64,000 nucleotides of DNA, taken from NCBI RefSeq assembly GCF_003254625.1, contig NZ_QJRJ01000074.1, positions 62,001 to 126,000 on the forward strand. Direction: 5' to 3'. Shown one piece after another: positions 8,146-17,468 of this stretch. Positions within the stretch are counted from its first letter, which is position 1. Each line of letters begins with the position of its first letter. Made by a program: the position numbers and the translations under genes. This DNA is from Flavobacterium ginsenosidimutans (lineage in GTDB: Bacteria; Bacteroidota; Bacteroidia; Flavobacteriales; Flavobacteriaceae). The notes under the pieces were generated by a model, which saw only the letters and a list, made by a program, of their open reading frames with translations, searched no databases and had not been told where the DNA came from.

Positions 8146-10086
8146 ATGTCGAGTATTATTCAATTGCTTCCTGATCACGTTGCTAACCAAATTGCTGCTG
8201 GAGAAGTGGTTCAAAGACCAGCTTCAGTCGTAAAAGAGTTGTTAGAAAATGCCGTTGATGCAAAAGCAACTGATATTAAATTGATTATAAAAGATGCTGG
8301 TAAATCTTTAGTCCAAGTTATCGACAATGGCGTTGGAATGACCGTTACAGATGCACGTTTGTGTTTTGCCCGTCATGCAACTTCAAAAATCCGTTTGGCA
8401 GAAGATTTGTTTTCACTTGGAACAAAAGGTTTCCGCGGTGAGGCTTTGGCTTCTATTGCTGCGATCGCGCATATGGAGCTGAAAACCAAACAAGATCAGG
8501 ACGAGCTTGGAACGCATATTATAATCGAGGGAAGTAAATTTGTTTCGCAAGAAGTGGCTGTTTTGCCAAAAGGAACTTCGTTTGCGGTTAAAAACTTATT
8601 TTTTAATATTCCTGCTCGCCGTAATTTCTTAAAATCAGATACGGTTGAATTTCGTCATGTAATGGATGAATTTCAGCGTGTGGCATTAGCACATCCAAAT
8701 ATTCATTTTAGTTTTTATCATAACGGAAGTGAATTATATAATCTTCCAGCATCAGGTTACCGTCAGAGAATTGTGGGTATCATGTCTGGAAAAACTAATG
8801 AAAAACTAGTTCCTGTAAACGAGGATACTGAAATTATAAATATTCAAGGTTTTGTATGCAAGCCTGAATTTGCTAAGAAAAATAGGGGAGAACAGTTCTT
8901 TTTTGTAAACGATCGTTTTATAAAAAGCGGTTATTTGCATCACGCAGTAATGTCTGCTTATGATGGATTGCTGAAAGATGGTTCTCAGCCAAGTTATTTC
9001 TTGTATCTGCAAGTGCCGCCAAATACTATTGATATCAATATACATCCAACTAAAACGGAAATTAAGTTTGATGACGAACAAGCATTATATGCAATTTTAA
9101 GAGCGTCTATTAAACACAGTTTAGGACAATTTAACGTTGCGCCCGTTTTAGATTTTGATAGAGATGCTAACTTAGATACGCCTTATCATTATAAAGACAT
9201 GGAAGCAGAAGTACCTACGATTCAGGTTGATGGGACTTTTAATCCGTTTACAGATGATAAAACGAATCAGCATTACAGCAAAGCTAGCTCTGGAACGTCA
9301 TCAAGTTACAGTTCAGGTTCGTCGTCTTCTGGGTCTGGATCATCTTACTCAGGTTCGTCTTATTCAGGTTATTCAAAAAGAGTAGAACCAACTGCAAGCT
9401 GGGAAAGTTTATATGTTGGCTTAGATACTGAAAATCCGGAAAGTATAGAAAGTTCGCCTTTTACATTCGAAAATGAAGAAGTAACATCTTCTTTATTCAA
9501 TGATGATGAGGTAGAACAAGCGACTCAAAAGACGTATCAAATTCATAAAAAATACATTGTTTCGCCTATAAAATCAGGAATGGTTATTGTAGATCAACAG
9601 CGTGCGCATCAGCGTATTTTGTACGAACAGTTTTTGCTGAATATGACGGTAAATCAAGCAGCAAGTCAGCAATTGCTTTTTCCTTTGGATTTGTTTTATT
9701 CGGCATCTGAAATGAAGTTAATCGAAGAATTAAAACCTTCGCTGGCAACAACAGGATTTGTTTTTGACGAAAGTAAAATAGACCATGTTGTGATTTCAGG
9801 AATTCCGGTAAATATTACCGAAAGTGAAGTCCCTTTGGTGATCGAACAGTTATTGAGTGATTTGCAAGACGGAATTCCAGCGAACAGTTATAGCCAAAAT
9901 GATACAATTGCCAAATCGATGGCCAAAAGTTTAGCGGTTAAAACGGGATCTTATTTAACCGAAAAAGAACAAGATAATCTAGTAAACGGTTTGTTTGCTT
10001 GTAAAGATCCAAATATTTCACCTTTTCAAAAACCTACCTTCATCACGATGCGTGTGGAAGATATAGATAAAAAGTTTGCATTATGA
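8146..10086 (+). CDS. mutL: DNA mismatch repair protein MutL
   Basis: MutL couples MutS mismatch recognition to strand removal. The GHKL ATPase half shows the expected motifs: VVKELLENAVDAKA (about residues 29-42), DNGVGM, and TKGFRGEALASIAAI (about 91-105), then NLFFNIPARRNFLKS. An unusual linker (about 380-420) is almost pure Ser/Gly/Tyr. The C-terminal dimerisation domain follows. At the place of the MutL endonuclease motif (DQHA...E) the sequence reads DQQRAHQRILYE from residue 483, so the canonical His and Glu are changed. The 646-residue length is normal. The gene overlaps the first rhomboid gene by four bases (ATGA), so the two are translationally coupled. Confidence 0.97.
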   Translation: MSSIIQLLPDHVANQIAAGEVVQRPASVVKELLENAVDAKATDIKLIIKDAGKSLVQVIDNGVGMTVTDARLCFARHATSKIRLAEDLFSLGTKGFRGEALASIAAIAHMELKTKQDQDELGTHIIIEGSKFVSQEVAVLPKGTSFAVKNLFFNIPARRNFLKSDTVEFRHVMDEFQRVALAHPNIHFSFYHNGSELYNLPASGYRQRIVGIMSGKTNEKLVPVNEDTEIINIQGFVCKPEFAKKNRGEQFFFVNDRFIKSGYLHHAVMSAYDGLLKDGSQPSYFLYLQVPPNTIDINIHPTKTEIKFDDEQALYAILRASIKHSLGQFNVAPVLDFDRDANLDTPYHYKDMEAEVPTIQVDGTFNPFTDDKTNQHYSKASSGTSSSYSSGSSSSGSGSSYSGSSYSGYSKRVEPTASWESLYVGLDTENPESIESSPFTFENEEVTSSLFNDDEVEQATQKTYQIHKKYIVSPIKSGMVIVDQQRAHQRILYEQFLLNMTVNQAASQQLLFPLDLFYSASEMKLIEELKPSLATTGFVFDESKIDHVVISGIPVNITESEVPLVIEQLLSDLQDGIPANSYSQNDTIAKSMAKSLAVKTGSYLTEKEQDNLVNGLFACKDPNISPFQKPTFITMRVEDIDKKFAL

Positions 10087-10895
10087 TGAATATTACACCA
10101 GTAGTTAAACAACTGCTAATTATAAATATTATATTCTTTATTGGCTCTCAGTTAGTGCCAGTTTCGTATGATTATTTAATGATGTATTATCCAGAGAGTG
10201 ATAATTTTAGAATGTGGCAGATCATTTCACACATGTTTATGCATGCGCCATTACCTAATTTTGCTCACATTTTATTTAATATGTTTGCATTATATAGTTT
10301 TGGTTCTGCATTAGAGCATTTTTGGGGCGGAAAAAAATTCTTGTTTTTCTATATTTCATGCGGATTAGGTGCGGCATTACTTCATACTGGTGTGAATTAT
10401 TTACAGTTACAATCTCTTTTAAGTTCTGTATCTGATCTGAATTTATCTAAATCAGAACTTCATTTGATTTTAAATGCAGATTATTCTTCTCTATTTGATT
10501 CTAGCGGAAAAATGGTTCAGGGAGAAGTTTCTAATATTTTAAGTAAAGCACATTGCACTCAAGAGCAATTTAATTCTTTGGCTCAGGCAAGTTCAATAGT
10601 TCAGTCACCTGTTTTAGGAGCTTCTGGAGCAATTTATGGCTTACTTACAGCTTTTGCATTTATGTTTCCAAATGCGCAGCTTGCTTTATTGTTTATTCCT
10701 GTTCCAATTAAAGCAAAATATTTTGTTCCTGGAATTTTAGCAATTGACTTATTTTTAGGATTTAAAGGAAGTTCTTTGTTTGGTAGCGGTGGAACTGGAA
10801 TTGCGCACTTTGCCCATGTTGGTGGTGCAATTGCAGGTTTTTTAATGATGCTTTACTGGAAAAAAAATCAGTTTAATAACAATCGTTGGAATTAA
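10083..10895 (+). CDS. rhomboid family intramembrane serine protease (first copy)
   Basis: This 270-residue integral-membrane protein has the rhomboid core: HMFMHAPLPNFAHILFNMFALY (loop and H-x2-FN region), the catalytic Ser in LGASGAIYGLL (about residue 180), and the catalytic His in HFAHVGGAIAGF (about 240). An extra hydrophilic insertion (about residues 115-165) lies between the second and third core helices. Its start overlaps the mutL stop (ATGA), and a second rhomboid gene follows 43 bases downstream. Rhomboids cleave substrates within the membrane; the substrate is not known. Confidence 0.93.
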   Translation: MMNITPVVKQLLIINIIFFIGSQLVPVSYDYLMMYYPESDNFRMWQIISHMFMHAPLPNFAHILFNMFALYSFGSALEHFWGGKKFLFFYISCGLGAALLHTGVNYLQLQSLLSSVSDLNLSKSELHLILNADYSSLFDSSGKMVQGEVSNILSKAHCTQEQFNSLAQASSIVQSPVLGASGAIYGLLTAFAFMFPNAQLALLFIPVPIKAKYFVPGILAIDLFLGFKGSSLFGSGGTGIAHFAHVGGAIAGFLMMLYWKKNQFNNNRWN

Positions 10896-10938
10896 TTTTT
10901 AACTTTAAAGTACGAATTATAAAACAAAAAAAGTTTCT

Positions 10939-11802
10939 ATGAATATTCTAGACGATTTAAAATTACAGTATAGATTGGGGGGTATTGCTATGCGTGTTAT
11001 GTATTGGAACATCGCATGTTTTATTGTATCTCTTATTTTTTTCTATCAATTTTCAATTGGTCAGTTTGATTTTCCTAGCTGGATTGCTTTGTCATCCGAT
11101 CCTCAGGTTTTCATGTTCAAACCGTGGACACTTTTAACCTATGCTTTTTTTCACGACGGATTTTTTCATCTGTTATTTAATATGATGGTTCTTAATTTTG
11201 CAAGTACATTGTTTCTAACGTATTTCACTCAAAAGCAATATTTAGGATTATATCTTTTAAGCGCTCTTTTTGCTGGAGTAGCTTTTGCATTAAGTTTTTA
11301 TTTTTCTAATATCAGTGGCTCTATTGTGGGGGCTTCGGCGGCTATTATGGCAATTTTAGTAGCAGCAACGACCTATTCTCCGTTAATGGATGTTCGACTA
11401 TTTTTATTTGGAAATGTAAAACTTTGGCACATTACAGCAGTAATTATAATTTTAGATTTAATGCAGTTCCGTTTAGGAAACATGGGCGGACATATTTCGC
11501 ATTTGGCTGGAGCATTCTTCGGATTTGCGTACATTAAATTACTTCAAAACGGTACCGACTTAAGTACCATTGTTTCTAAAACTTTAGATTTCTTTGCAAA
11601 TCTTTTTAGAAAATCTCCTTCGACCCCATTTAGAAAAGTTCATAAAAATTACAAAAAACCTACAGAAAAAACGACATCAAGAATTGTAACAAAAGACAAA
11701 ACGCAACAACAAATTGATGAGATTTTGGATAAAATCAGCCAATCAGGATATGATTGTCTGACAAAAGAAGAAAAAGAGTTTTTATTTAAAGCTGGAAAAT
11801 AA
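10939..11802 (+). CDS. rhomboid family intramembrane serine protease (second copy)
   Basis: The 287-residue protein has the rhomboid fold with FFHDGFFHLLFNMMVL, catalytic Ser in VGASAAIMAIL (about residue 136) and His in GGHISHLAGAFFGF (about 187). After the last membrane helix there is a cytoplasmic tail of about 85 residues: a basic stretch, then a helical end, DEILDKISQSGYDCLTKEEKEFLF, that is common in Bacteroidota rhomboids. It lies in a mutL-rhomboid-rhomboid-phosphatase gene string transcribed in one direction, with an 17-base gap to the next gene. Confidence 0.92.
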   Translation: MNILDDLKLQYRLGGIAMRVMYWNIACFIVSLIFFYQFSIGQFDFPSWIALSSDPQVFMFKPWTLLTYAFFHDGFFHLLFNMMVLNFASTLFLTYFTQKQYLGLYLLSALFAGVAFALSFYFSNISGSIVGASAAIMAILVAATTYSPLMDVRLFLFGNVKLWHITAVIIILDLMQFRLGNMGGHISHLAGAFFGFAYIKLLQNGTDLSTIVSKTLDFFANLFRKSPSTPFRKVHKNYKKPTEKTTSRIVTKDKTQQQIDEILDKISQSGYDCLTKEEKEFLFKAGK

Positions 11803-11819
11803 ACTTGTAGGAGATAAAT

Positions 11820-12866
11820 ATGAAAAACCTTTCTTGGTTTAATAAAGTAATGTTCTTTTTGAACATAGTCCTAACTGTGCTTACATTTAGCGTCTATGTT
11901 TTACCTTTTTTAGCACCTAAAAGTTTCCCACTTTTATCGGTGCTTACTTTGTTTATGCCAGCCTTTTTTGTGGCAAATGGATTGTTCTTTGTTTATTGGG
12001 CAATTCAGTTTAAAAAACGCCTTATTTTATCTGGTCTGGTTTTGCTGACAGGAATTACATTTATCAGTAAGTTTTATAAATTCTCTGCTAAAGAGTATGT
12101 GGAAGACGAAAAAGATTTTTCTGTAATGAGTTATAACGTACGTCTTTTTAATGTTTTTAAATGGCTAGACCGAGATGATATTCCGTCAAACATAAAAGCT
12201 TTTATAGACGAAAAAGATCCAGATATTTTATGTATCCAAGAATATTCAAATTCGGCGCATTTGGACTTAAAAGTATATCCGCATCGTTATATTTTTATTG
12301 ATGGAAAAAAAATCAAAACAGGACAGGCTATTTTTTCTAAATTTCCTATTATCGAGGAAGGAAATATTGTTTTTCCAAAATCAGATAACAATGTAGTTTA
12401 TGCTGATATTAAACGCGGAAAAGATATTATACGTGTTTACAATATGCACTTGCAATCAATTAAGATTTCTCCTGATGTAAGTGAAATATCAGATGATATT
12501 GATAATGTAAACCAAAAGAAATCGCAGCGTATTTATGGCAGAATCAGCAAAGGATTCGAGCAACAGCAAGAACAGGCTGAGATTTTTAAAGAGCATATCA
12601 AAAAATGTAAAACTCCAATGATTATTTGTGGAGATATGAATAACAGTCCGTTTTCGTATGTTTATAGAAATATCAAAGGAAAGCTAAAAGATGCTTTTGA
12701 AGAAGCTGGCGGAGGTTTTGGCGCAACTTATAAATTCAAATATTATCCTGCTAGAATTGACTACATTTTTACAGATAGTAAAATGAAAGTAAAGGAATTT
12801 GAAAGTTTTTCTGACTTCGAAAATTCAGATCATTATCCGATTATGACAAGACTTTCTATGGAATAA
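11820..12866 (+). CDS. membrane-anchored endonuclease/exonuclease/phosphatase family protein
   Basis: Three hydrophobic segments (about residues 8-28, 34-62, 66-84) precede a periplasm- or cytoplasm-facing EEP domain. The metal-dependent catalytic motifs are visible: MSYNVRLFN (Asn), ILCIQEY (Glu), RVYNMHLQS (His), GDMNNSPFSYVYR (Asp/Asn), RIDYIFTD and the terminal SDHYPI (Asp-His). The family includes DNases and phosphoinositide-type phosphatases, so the substrate is open. It is the last gene of the mutL-rhomboid run. Confidence 0.9.
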   Translation: MKNLSWFNKVMFFLNIVLTVLTFSVYVLPFLAPKSFPLLSVLTLFMPAFFVANGLFFVYWAIQFKKRLILSGLVLLTGITFISKFYKFSAKEYVEDEKDFSVMSYNVRLFNVFKWLDRDDIPSNIKAFIDEKDPDILCIQEYSNSAHLDLKVYPHRYIFIDGKKIKTGQAIFSKFPIIEEGNIVFPKSDNNVVYADIKRGKDIIRVYNMHLQSIKISPDVSEISDDIDNVNQKKSQRIYGRISKGFEQQQEQAEIFKEHIKKCKTPMIICGDMNNSPFSYVYRNIKGKLKDAFEEAGGGFGATYKFKYYPARIDYIFTDSKMKVKEFESFSDFENSDHYPIMTRLSME

Positions 12867-12949
12867 TTTATTAGCCGAAAGTTAAAAGTGGAAAGACAAA
12901 AGTTAAGGGGATTATGAGAATTCATAACTCATAACTTACAATTCATAAT

Positions 12950-13564
12950 TTATATGATTTTCTGTGTTTTTAGGTAATCAATAGCAAATTTCCCTTCGTT
13001 AAAAAGTAAGTCTAAAACACTTAAATTATTGATGAAACCGTGTTTGTCATCAAAAACCTGAGTATATTTTTCGAAAGAATTAGTGTCTTTTTTTCCATTT
13101 GCTAAATACCTGAAATCTGTAAAGTCTTGTGCTTCGTGAAAGTATTCAGTTGTTCTTCCGAACTCTAATTTCATTCTAAGGCATTTTGTTACGGTGTCAA
13201 AAACTTCGAAATTAAGATCCATTAAAAAGGTGTGCTTTTTCTCGAAAATAGTCACAATGTCGTCTTCAAAGTACTCAAAGAAAGGAGAACTTCTATATGC
13301 AGCTTCTAATGATTTAAAATGCTGTTTCTGCCAATCAAATTCATTTTCGATCAAAATGTCTTTTGTCTTTTGATGCGTTTCTTTAGAATGCTTAACGGGT
13401 ATGTTTAATAATTGAATTCCGTTTGGACTATAGATATAGGTTCTGTTTCTATTAGTCTGTTTCTGGAAATTATCTTCCATTTCAAAAGTAATGCTGTCAG
13501 ATTGCGCAATTACAGCAAAATGACTAATTGATGGGAAATAAGTTGGAAGTATTAAGGAATTCAT
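12950..13564 (-). CDS. WbqC family protein
   Basis: This 204-residue protein matches the WbqC-like family: LPTYFPSISHFAVIAQSD at the N-terminus, NRTYIYSPNGIQLLNIPVKH, and WQKQHFKSLEAAYRSSPFFEYFED. WbqC proteins are found in O-antigen and other glycan loci, but in flavobacteria a copy is constantly next to lepB and dapB, as here. The biochemical role is not settled. It lies 84 bases from lepB on the same strand. Confidence 0.88.
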   Translation of the reverse strand: MNSLILPTYFPSISHFAVIAQSDSITFEMEDNFQKQTNRNRTYIYSPNGIQLLNIPVKHSKETHQKTKDILIENEFDWQKQHFKSLEAAYRSSPFFEYFEDDIVTIFEKKHTFLMDLNFEVFDTVTKCLRMKLEFGRTTEYFHEAQDFTDFRYLANGKKDTNSFEKYTQVFDDKHGFINNLSVLDLLFNEGKFAIDYLKTQKII

Positions 13565-13585
13565 GATGATTTAAGTTTAATCGGT

Positions 13586-13626
13586 AAATCGTTTAACCGT
13601 ACTTTTTGAGAACGATTAAACGATTT
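13586..13626. repeat. inverted repeat in the lepB-WbqC gap
   Basis: AAATCGTTTAA and TTAAACGATTT form an 11-bp inverted repeat around about 19 bases. It lies between two genes of the same strand and could be a weak hairpin terminator or a processing site. Confidence 0.45.
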
Positions 13627-13648
13627 TACAGTTTAACGAATTAACGTT

Positions 13649-15202
13649 TTATGCTTTATTTTCTCTTCTCTTTTTCCAGATAAAATCTCCTACGAAATAG
13701 ATAGCAAGAAGTATTAAGAAGTATTTAAAGTAAGAGTGAGGTTGGCCTTCACCATCTACAGTTGTAAATACTCTGCTCCAGCGAACTTTATTGATGCCTT
13801 TTCCGTTGGTATCCCAACTCATCCAAATGAAAACTGGTTTTCCTACGATGTGATCTTCAGGAACGTATCCCCAATAACGGCTATCTTCAGAATTGTGACG
13901 GTTATCTCCCATCATCCAATAATAGTTTTGTTTGAAGGTGTATGTCGTTGTTGGTTTTCCGTTAATTAAAAATTTAGAACCTTCTAAAGCTAATGTATTT
14001 CCTTCGTAGTTTGTAATGATTTCTTTGTAGAAAGGAAGTGATTCATTTGTCAAAGCTACCGTTTTTCCTGCTTGAGGAATATAAATTGGCCCCATGTTAT
14101 CTTGGTTCCATCTGTTGATATGAGGGAAGATAGCATTGTTATTTCCTTTATCAACCTGTCTTATTACAGCAGTAACTCCGGGAGTGTTTTTAAATCTTTC
14201 AGCGCCAGCTTCTGTCAATGCACCTAAGAAAAGTGTATCTCTTTTTTCTGTTCTAAAACCTGCTGGATCTGTAATATCTAGTTCTTTGAATAGATTTTCG
14301 AAATCAATAGAAGTTTTTCCGTCTAAAGCGACTAAATAAGAATATTGTGGTTTAGCTCTTTCTGGTAAAACTAATTTTTTCCCGTTAATGTAAACAAAAC
14401 CATCTTTTATTGATAAACTGTCTCCAGGGATACCAACGCATCTTTTTACGTAATTCGATTTTTTATCGATAGGTTTGATAACGCCTGGTCTTCCTTTTGG
14501 CTCAAAGAAATAATGAACCGTATCGACCGGCCAGTTGAAGACAACTATGTCACATCGGTTTATTTTTTCGATTGCTGGTAGTCTAAAATATGGTAGTTGA
14601 GGCCAGCTTAAATAAGATTTTCTTTTAGTTAAGGGTATAGAATCGTGAACCATTGGTAAAGCTACCGTTGTCATTGGTACTCTAGGGCCGTAATTTATTT
14701 TGCTCACAAATAAGAAATCACCAATTAGCAAAGATTTTTCTAAAGATGATGTCGGGATTGTGTAAGGCTGTACAACATAAGTGTGTACCAAAGTTGCTAC
14801 AATAATAGCAAACAGCAAAGAACTAATAGTGTCAGCTGTCTTGTTTTCGGGAGTTAATTTACGGTCTTTATTATACTCTAATTTCTGAGTATAATTGACA
14901 ACATAGATGTAAAAACCTAGAGTGAAAAGACCTAAAATAGTATCTAAAGTTGATCTTTTACCAAAAGTTCTTAAAGTTTCTACCCATACAACTGGAAACA
15001 TAATTAAGTTGATAATCGGAATAAAAAGCAATAAGGTCCACCATGTAGGGCGCCCGATAATTTTCATTAATACGATTGAATTGTATACCGGAATTGCTGC
15101 TTCCCAGCTTTTTCTTCCCGCTGCCTGATATAATTTCCAAGTTCCAAGGAAATGGATGATTTGAACAGCTAAGAAAAATACGAACCAAGAGTAAAGTGTC
15201 AT
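13649..15202 (-). CDS. lepB: signal peptidase I with N-terminal DUF5684 membrane domain
   Basis: LepB removes signal peptides from exported proteins at the outer face of the inner membrane. At 517 residues it is much longer than the E. coli enzyme (324). The first 110 residues form a multi-span DUF5684-like membrane module (AAIPVYNSIVLMKIIGR, WTLLLFIPIINLIMFPVVW). Then comes the usual core: membrane anchor, the catalytic Ser in PTSSLEKSLLIGDFLFVSK (about residues 151-169), the Lys in YVKRCVGIPGDSL (about 252) and the box GDNRHNSEDSRYWG (about 430). A long insertion lies between the Lys and the last box. This fused form is common in Bacteroidota. Confidence 0.95.
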   Translation of the reverse strand: MTLYSWFVFFLAVQIIHFLGTWKLYQAAGRKSWEAAIPVYNSIVLMKIIGRPTWWTLLLFIPIINLIMFPVVWVETLRTFGKRSTLDTILGLFTLGFYIYVVNYTQKLEYNKDRKLTPENKTADTISSLLFAIIVATLVHTYVVQPYTIPTSSLEKSLLIGDFLFVSKINYGPRVPMTTVALPMVHDSIPLTKRKSYLSWPQLPYFRLPAIEKINRCDIVVFNWPVDTVHYFFEPKGRPGVIKPIDKKSNYVKRCVGIPGDSLSIKDGFVYINGKKLVLPERAKPQYSYLVALDGKTSIDFENLFKELDITDPAGFRTEKRDTLFLGALTEAGAERFKNTPGVTAVIRQVDKGNNNAIFPHINRWNQDNMGPIYIPQAGKTVALTNESLPFYKEIITNYEGNTLALEGSKFLINGKPTTTYTFKQNYYWMMGDNRHNSEDSRYWGYVPEDHIVGKPVFIWMSWDTNGKGINKVRWSRVFTTVDGEGQPHSYFKYFLILLAIYFVGDFIWKKRRENKA

Positions 15203-15259
15203 AATATTGTATTTTAAGTTTTAAATTCAGGATTTTAGCAATCCAAAACTTTATTCAAT

Positions 15260-15961
15260 TTATTGTAAGTTTAGTACATCTTTCATTGAGAAAATCCCTT
15301 GCTTTCCAGCAAGCCATTCTGCGGCAACAACAGCACCAAGAGCAAAACCTTCGCGGTTGTGTGCAGTGTGTTTTATTTCGATACTGTCAATAGGAGAGTC
15401 ATAATTTACGGTGTGAGTTCCAGGAACTTCTCCAATTCTTTTTGCTTCAATACGAATTTCGTTTGCTTTAGCATCTTCCATCGTCCAATTAGCATAATTG
15501 CTGTTTTGGATTACACCTTGAGCTAAAGAAATCGCAGTTCCGCTTGGAGCATCCAATTTGTGGATATGATGAATTTCTTCCATTGAAACTTTATAAGAAT
15601 CAAATTGTTTCATGATTTTTGCTAAATATTCATTTAAGCCAAAGAAAACATTTACTCCCAAACTGAAGTTTGAACTAGAAATAAAACCTCCTTTTTTCTC
15701 ATTGCAAAGCGCAATCATTTCATCATAATGTTCTAACCATCCAGTTGTTCCTGAAACTACAGGAACATTAGCATTGAAAGAAGCAGAAATATTACTTACT
15801 GCCGCTGATGGAACGCTGAAATCAATGGCAACATCAGCTGTTGAAAGTCCGTCATAGGTATTAAATTCATCTTTTCTTAAAACTATTTCATGACCTCTTT
15901 CTAAAGCAATTCGTTCAATTACTTTACCCATTTTTCCGTATCCTAAAAGCGCAATTTTCAT
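15260..15961 (-). CDS. dapB: 4-hydroxy-tetrahydrodipicolinate reductase
   Basis: DapB reduces the dihydrodipicolinate precursor with NAD(P)H in lysine and meso-diaminopimelate synthesis. The sequence shows the nucleotide-binding GYGKMGKVIERIA at the N-terminus, VSGTTGW (about residues 91-97) and the substrate signature EIHHIHKLDAPSGTA (about 130-144). At 233 residues it is shorter than the E. coli enzyme (273), as expected for the flavobacterial type. It lies between lepB (57 bases) and the DUF5683 gene (39 bases) in one strand-consistent run. Confidence 0.96.
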   Translation of the reverse strand: MKIALLGYGKMGKVIERIALERGHEIVLRKDEFNTYDGLSTADVAIDFSVPSAAVSNISASFNANVPVVSGTTGWLEHYDEMIALCNEKKGGFISSSNFSLGVNVFFGLNEYLAKIMKQFDSYKVSMEEIHHIHKLDAPSGTAISLAQGVIQNSNYANWTMEDAKANEIRIEAKRIGEVPGTHTVNYDSPIDSIEIKHTAHNREGFALGAVVAAEWLAGKQGIFSMKDVLNLQ

Positions 15962-16000
15962 TATGATATATTTTTGATTTTTTTTAATAGAACAGATCTA

Positions 16001-16561
16001 TTAAAACTTATAATTAAAAGTTAGTCCGACATTTGGTTTAAATGTTACGTCGGCGGGGTAAATTTCTGGTCGCATTGAAAGCCTTTCGTTTACGTTAAAC
16101 TGTATCAAAGCTGCGTCGACATTGGCGTCAATAATGTTTAAAACATAAAATCCAACAACAAATAAAGCAGATAGATCTCTATTTCTTTGGTAAAATTTCT
16201 GTCCAGCGATAAGTCGGTCATCATCAAGAAATTGATAATCGTCATCGTTATAGCCTTCTAATCTTCTTTTGTAGGCATCACGATATTCGTGGTACTTTTT
16301 GTTGTTGTCTATGTAGAAATACAAACTTGTTCCGATTGCTCCATAGACCAACGGAATTTTCCAATATTTTTTATTGTATGCTTGGCCTAAACCTGGTAAA
16401 ATAGCAGAATAAAAAGCTGCTTTTGCTGGTGTAAGCGGATCTATTTCTTGTAATGCAGTAGTGTCTTTTACGACCAAAACCGTGTCTTTTTTTACCTGGG
16501 CAAAAAGAGAAACGGTTCCTGTTAGAAAGAACAATAGACCAATGGGGACAATCTTATTCAC
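16001..16561 (-). CDS. DUF5683 family envelope protein, GTG start
   Basis: This 186-residue protein has a signal peptide (residues 1-22) and a DUF5683 domain: TPAKAAFYSAILPGLGQAYNKKYWKIPLVYG, then YRDAYKRRLEGYNDDDYQFL. The family has a constant place beside parB in flavobacteria, and its role is unknown. The reading frame starts with GTG at 16559-16561, sharing one base with the TAG stop of parB, so translation is coupled. The same gene order parA-parB-DUF5683-dapB-lepB supports the assignment. Confidence 0.88.
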   Translation of the reverse strand: MNKIVPIGLLFFLTGTVSLFAQVKKDTVLVVKDTTALQEIDPLTPAKAAFYSAILPGLGQAYNKKYWKIPLVYGAIGTSLYFYIDNNKKYHEYRDAYKRRLEGYNDDDYQFLDDDRLIAGQKFYQRNRDLSALFVVGFYVLNIIDANVDAALIQFNVNERLSMRPEIYPADVTFKPNVGLTFNYKF

Positions 16562-17463
16562 TATCCGTTTATTAATTTTATAATTCTGTTAAAGTCAGCT
16601 TCAGAATTAAATGGAATTGTAATTTTTCCTTTTCCGTTACCGGCAACTTTTATATCAACTTTTGAGCCAAAATAATCGTTGAAAGTATTTTTCTGAGTTT
16701 CTCTAACAACAAATGCAGAATCAGCTTTTGGTTTTCCTTCTGCTTTTGGTTGCTGACCTTCATGGTAATTTTTAACTAAAGCCTCTGTTTCACGAACAGA
16801 TAAGTTTTGGCTAACTATTTTTTGGTAAATATCAGTTTGAACGTCTAAATCTTCGATGTTGATAATTGCTCTACCGTGTCCCATACTAATAAAACCATCA
16901 CGAATACCTGTTTGGATAATCGGATCTAATTTTAATAGGCGTAAGTAGTTGGCAATTGTCGAACGTTTTTTTCCAACTCTTTCACTCATTTGTTCTTGAG
17001 TTAATTGAATTTCGTCGATCAAACGTTGGTATGATAAAGCAATCTCAATTGGATCTAAGTCATGACGTTGGATGTTTTCAACCAAGGCCATAACCAATGA
17101 TTCGTTGTCATTTGCAATACGAATGTAAGCAGGAACGTGTGTTAAACCTACTAATGTAGAAGCACGAAGACGACGTTCTCCAGAGATTAACTGGTATTTA
17201 TTAAAATCTAATTTACGAACAGTAATAGGTTGAATTACCCCAAGTTCTTTAATAGAAGTGGCTAATTCACGTAATGATTCTTCATTAAAATTGCTTCTAG
17301 GCTGAAACGGATTTATCTCGATCGCGCTTATTTCCAATTCAATGATATTTCCAACAACTTTGTCAGCATTTTTGTCTTCTACTGATTTAATGTCGTTTTC
17401 CGGATCTTTCAATAAGGCAGATAATCCTCTTCCTAAGGCTTGTTTTTTAATTACTTTTGTCAT
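16561..17463 (-). CDS. parB: chromosome partitioning protein ParB
   Basis: ParB binds parS sites and spreads on DNA to organise the origin region. The 300-residue protein has the CTP-binding ParB/Srx domain (EISAIEINPFQPRSNFNEESL, then SGERRLRAST, about residues 47-135), the central HTH (LTQEQMSERVGKKRSTIANYLRLLKL, about 155-180) and a short C-terminal dimerisation region (KVAGNGKGKITIPFN...). It follows parA by five bases. Confidence 0.97.
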   Translation of the reverse strand: MTKVIKKQALGRGLSALLKDPENDIKSVEDKNADKVVGNIIELEISAIEINPFQPRSNFNEESLRELATSIKELGVIQPITVRKLDFNKYQLISGERRLRASTLVGLTHVPAYIRIANDNESLVMALVENIQRHDLDPIEIALSYQRLIDEIQLTQEQMSERVGKKRSTIANYLRLLKLDPIIQTGIRDGFISMGHGRAIINIEDLDVQTDIYQKIVSQNLSVRETEALVKNYHEGQQPKAEGKPKADSAFVVRETQKNTFNDYFGSKVDIKVAGNGKGKITIPFNSEADFNRIIKLING

Positions 17464-17468
17464 AAAAA

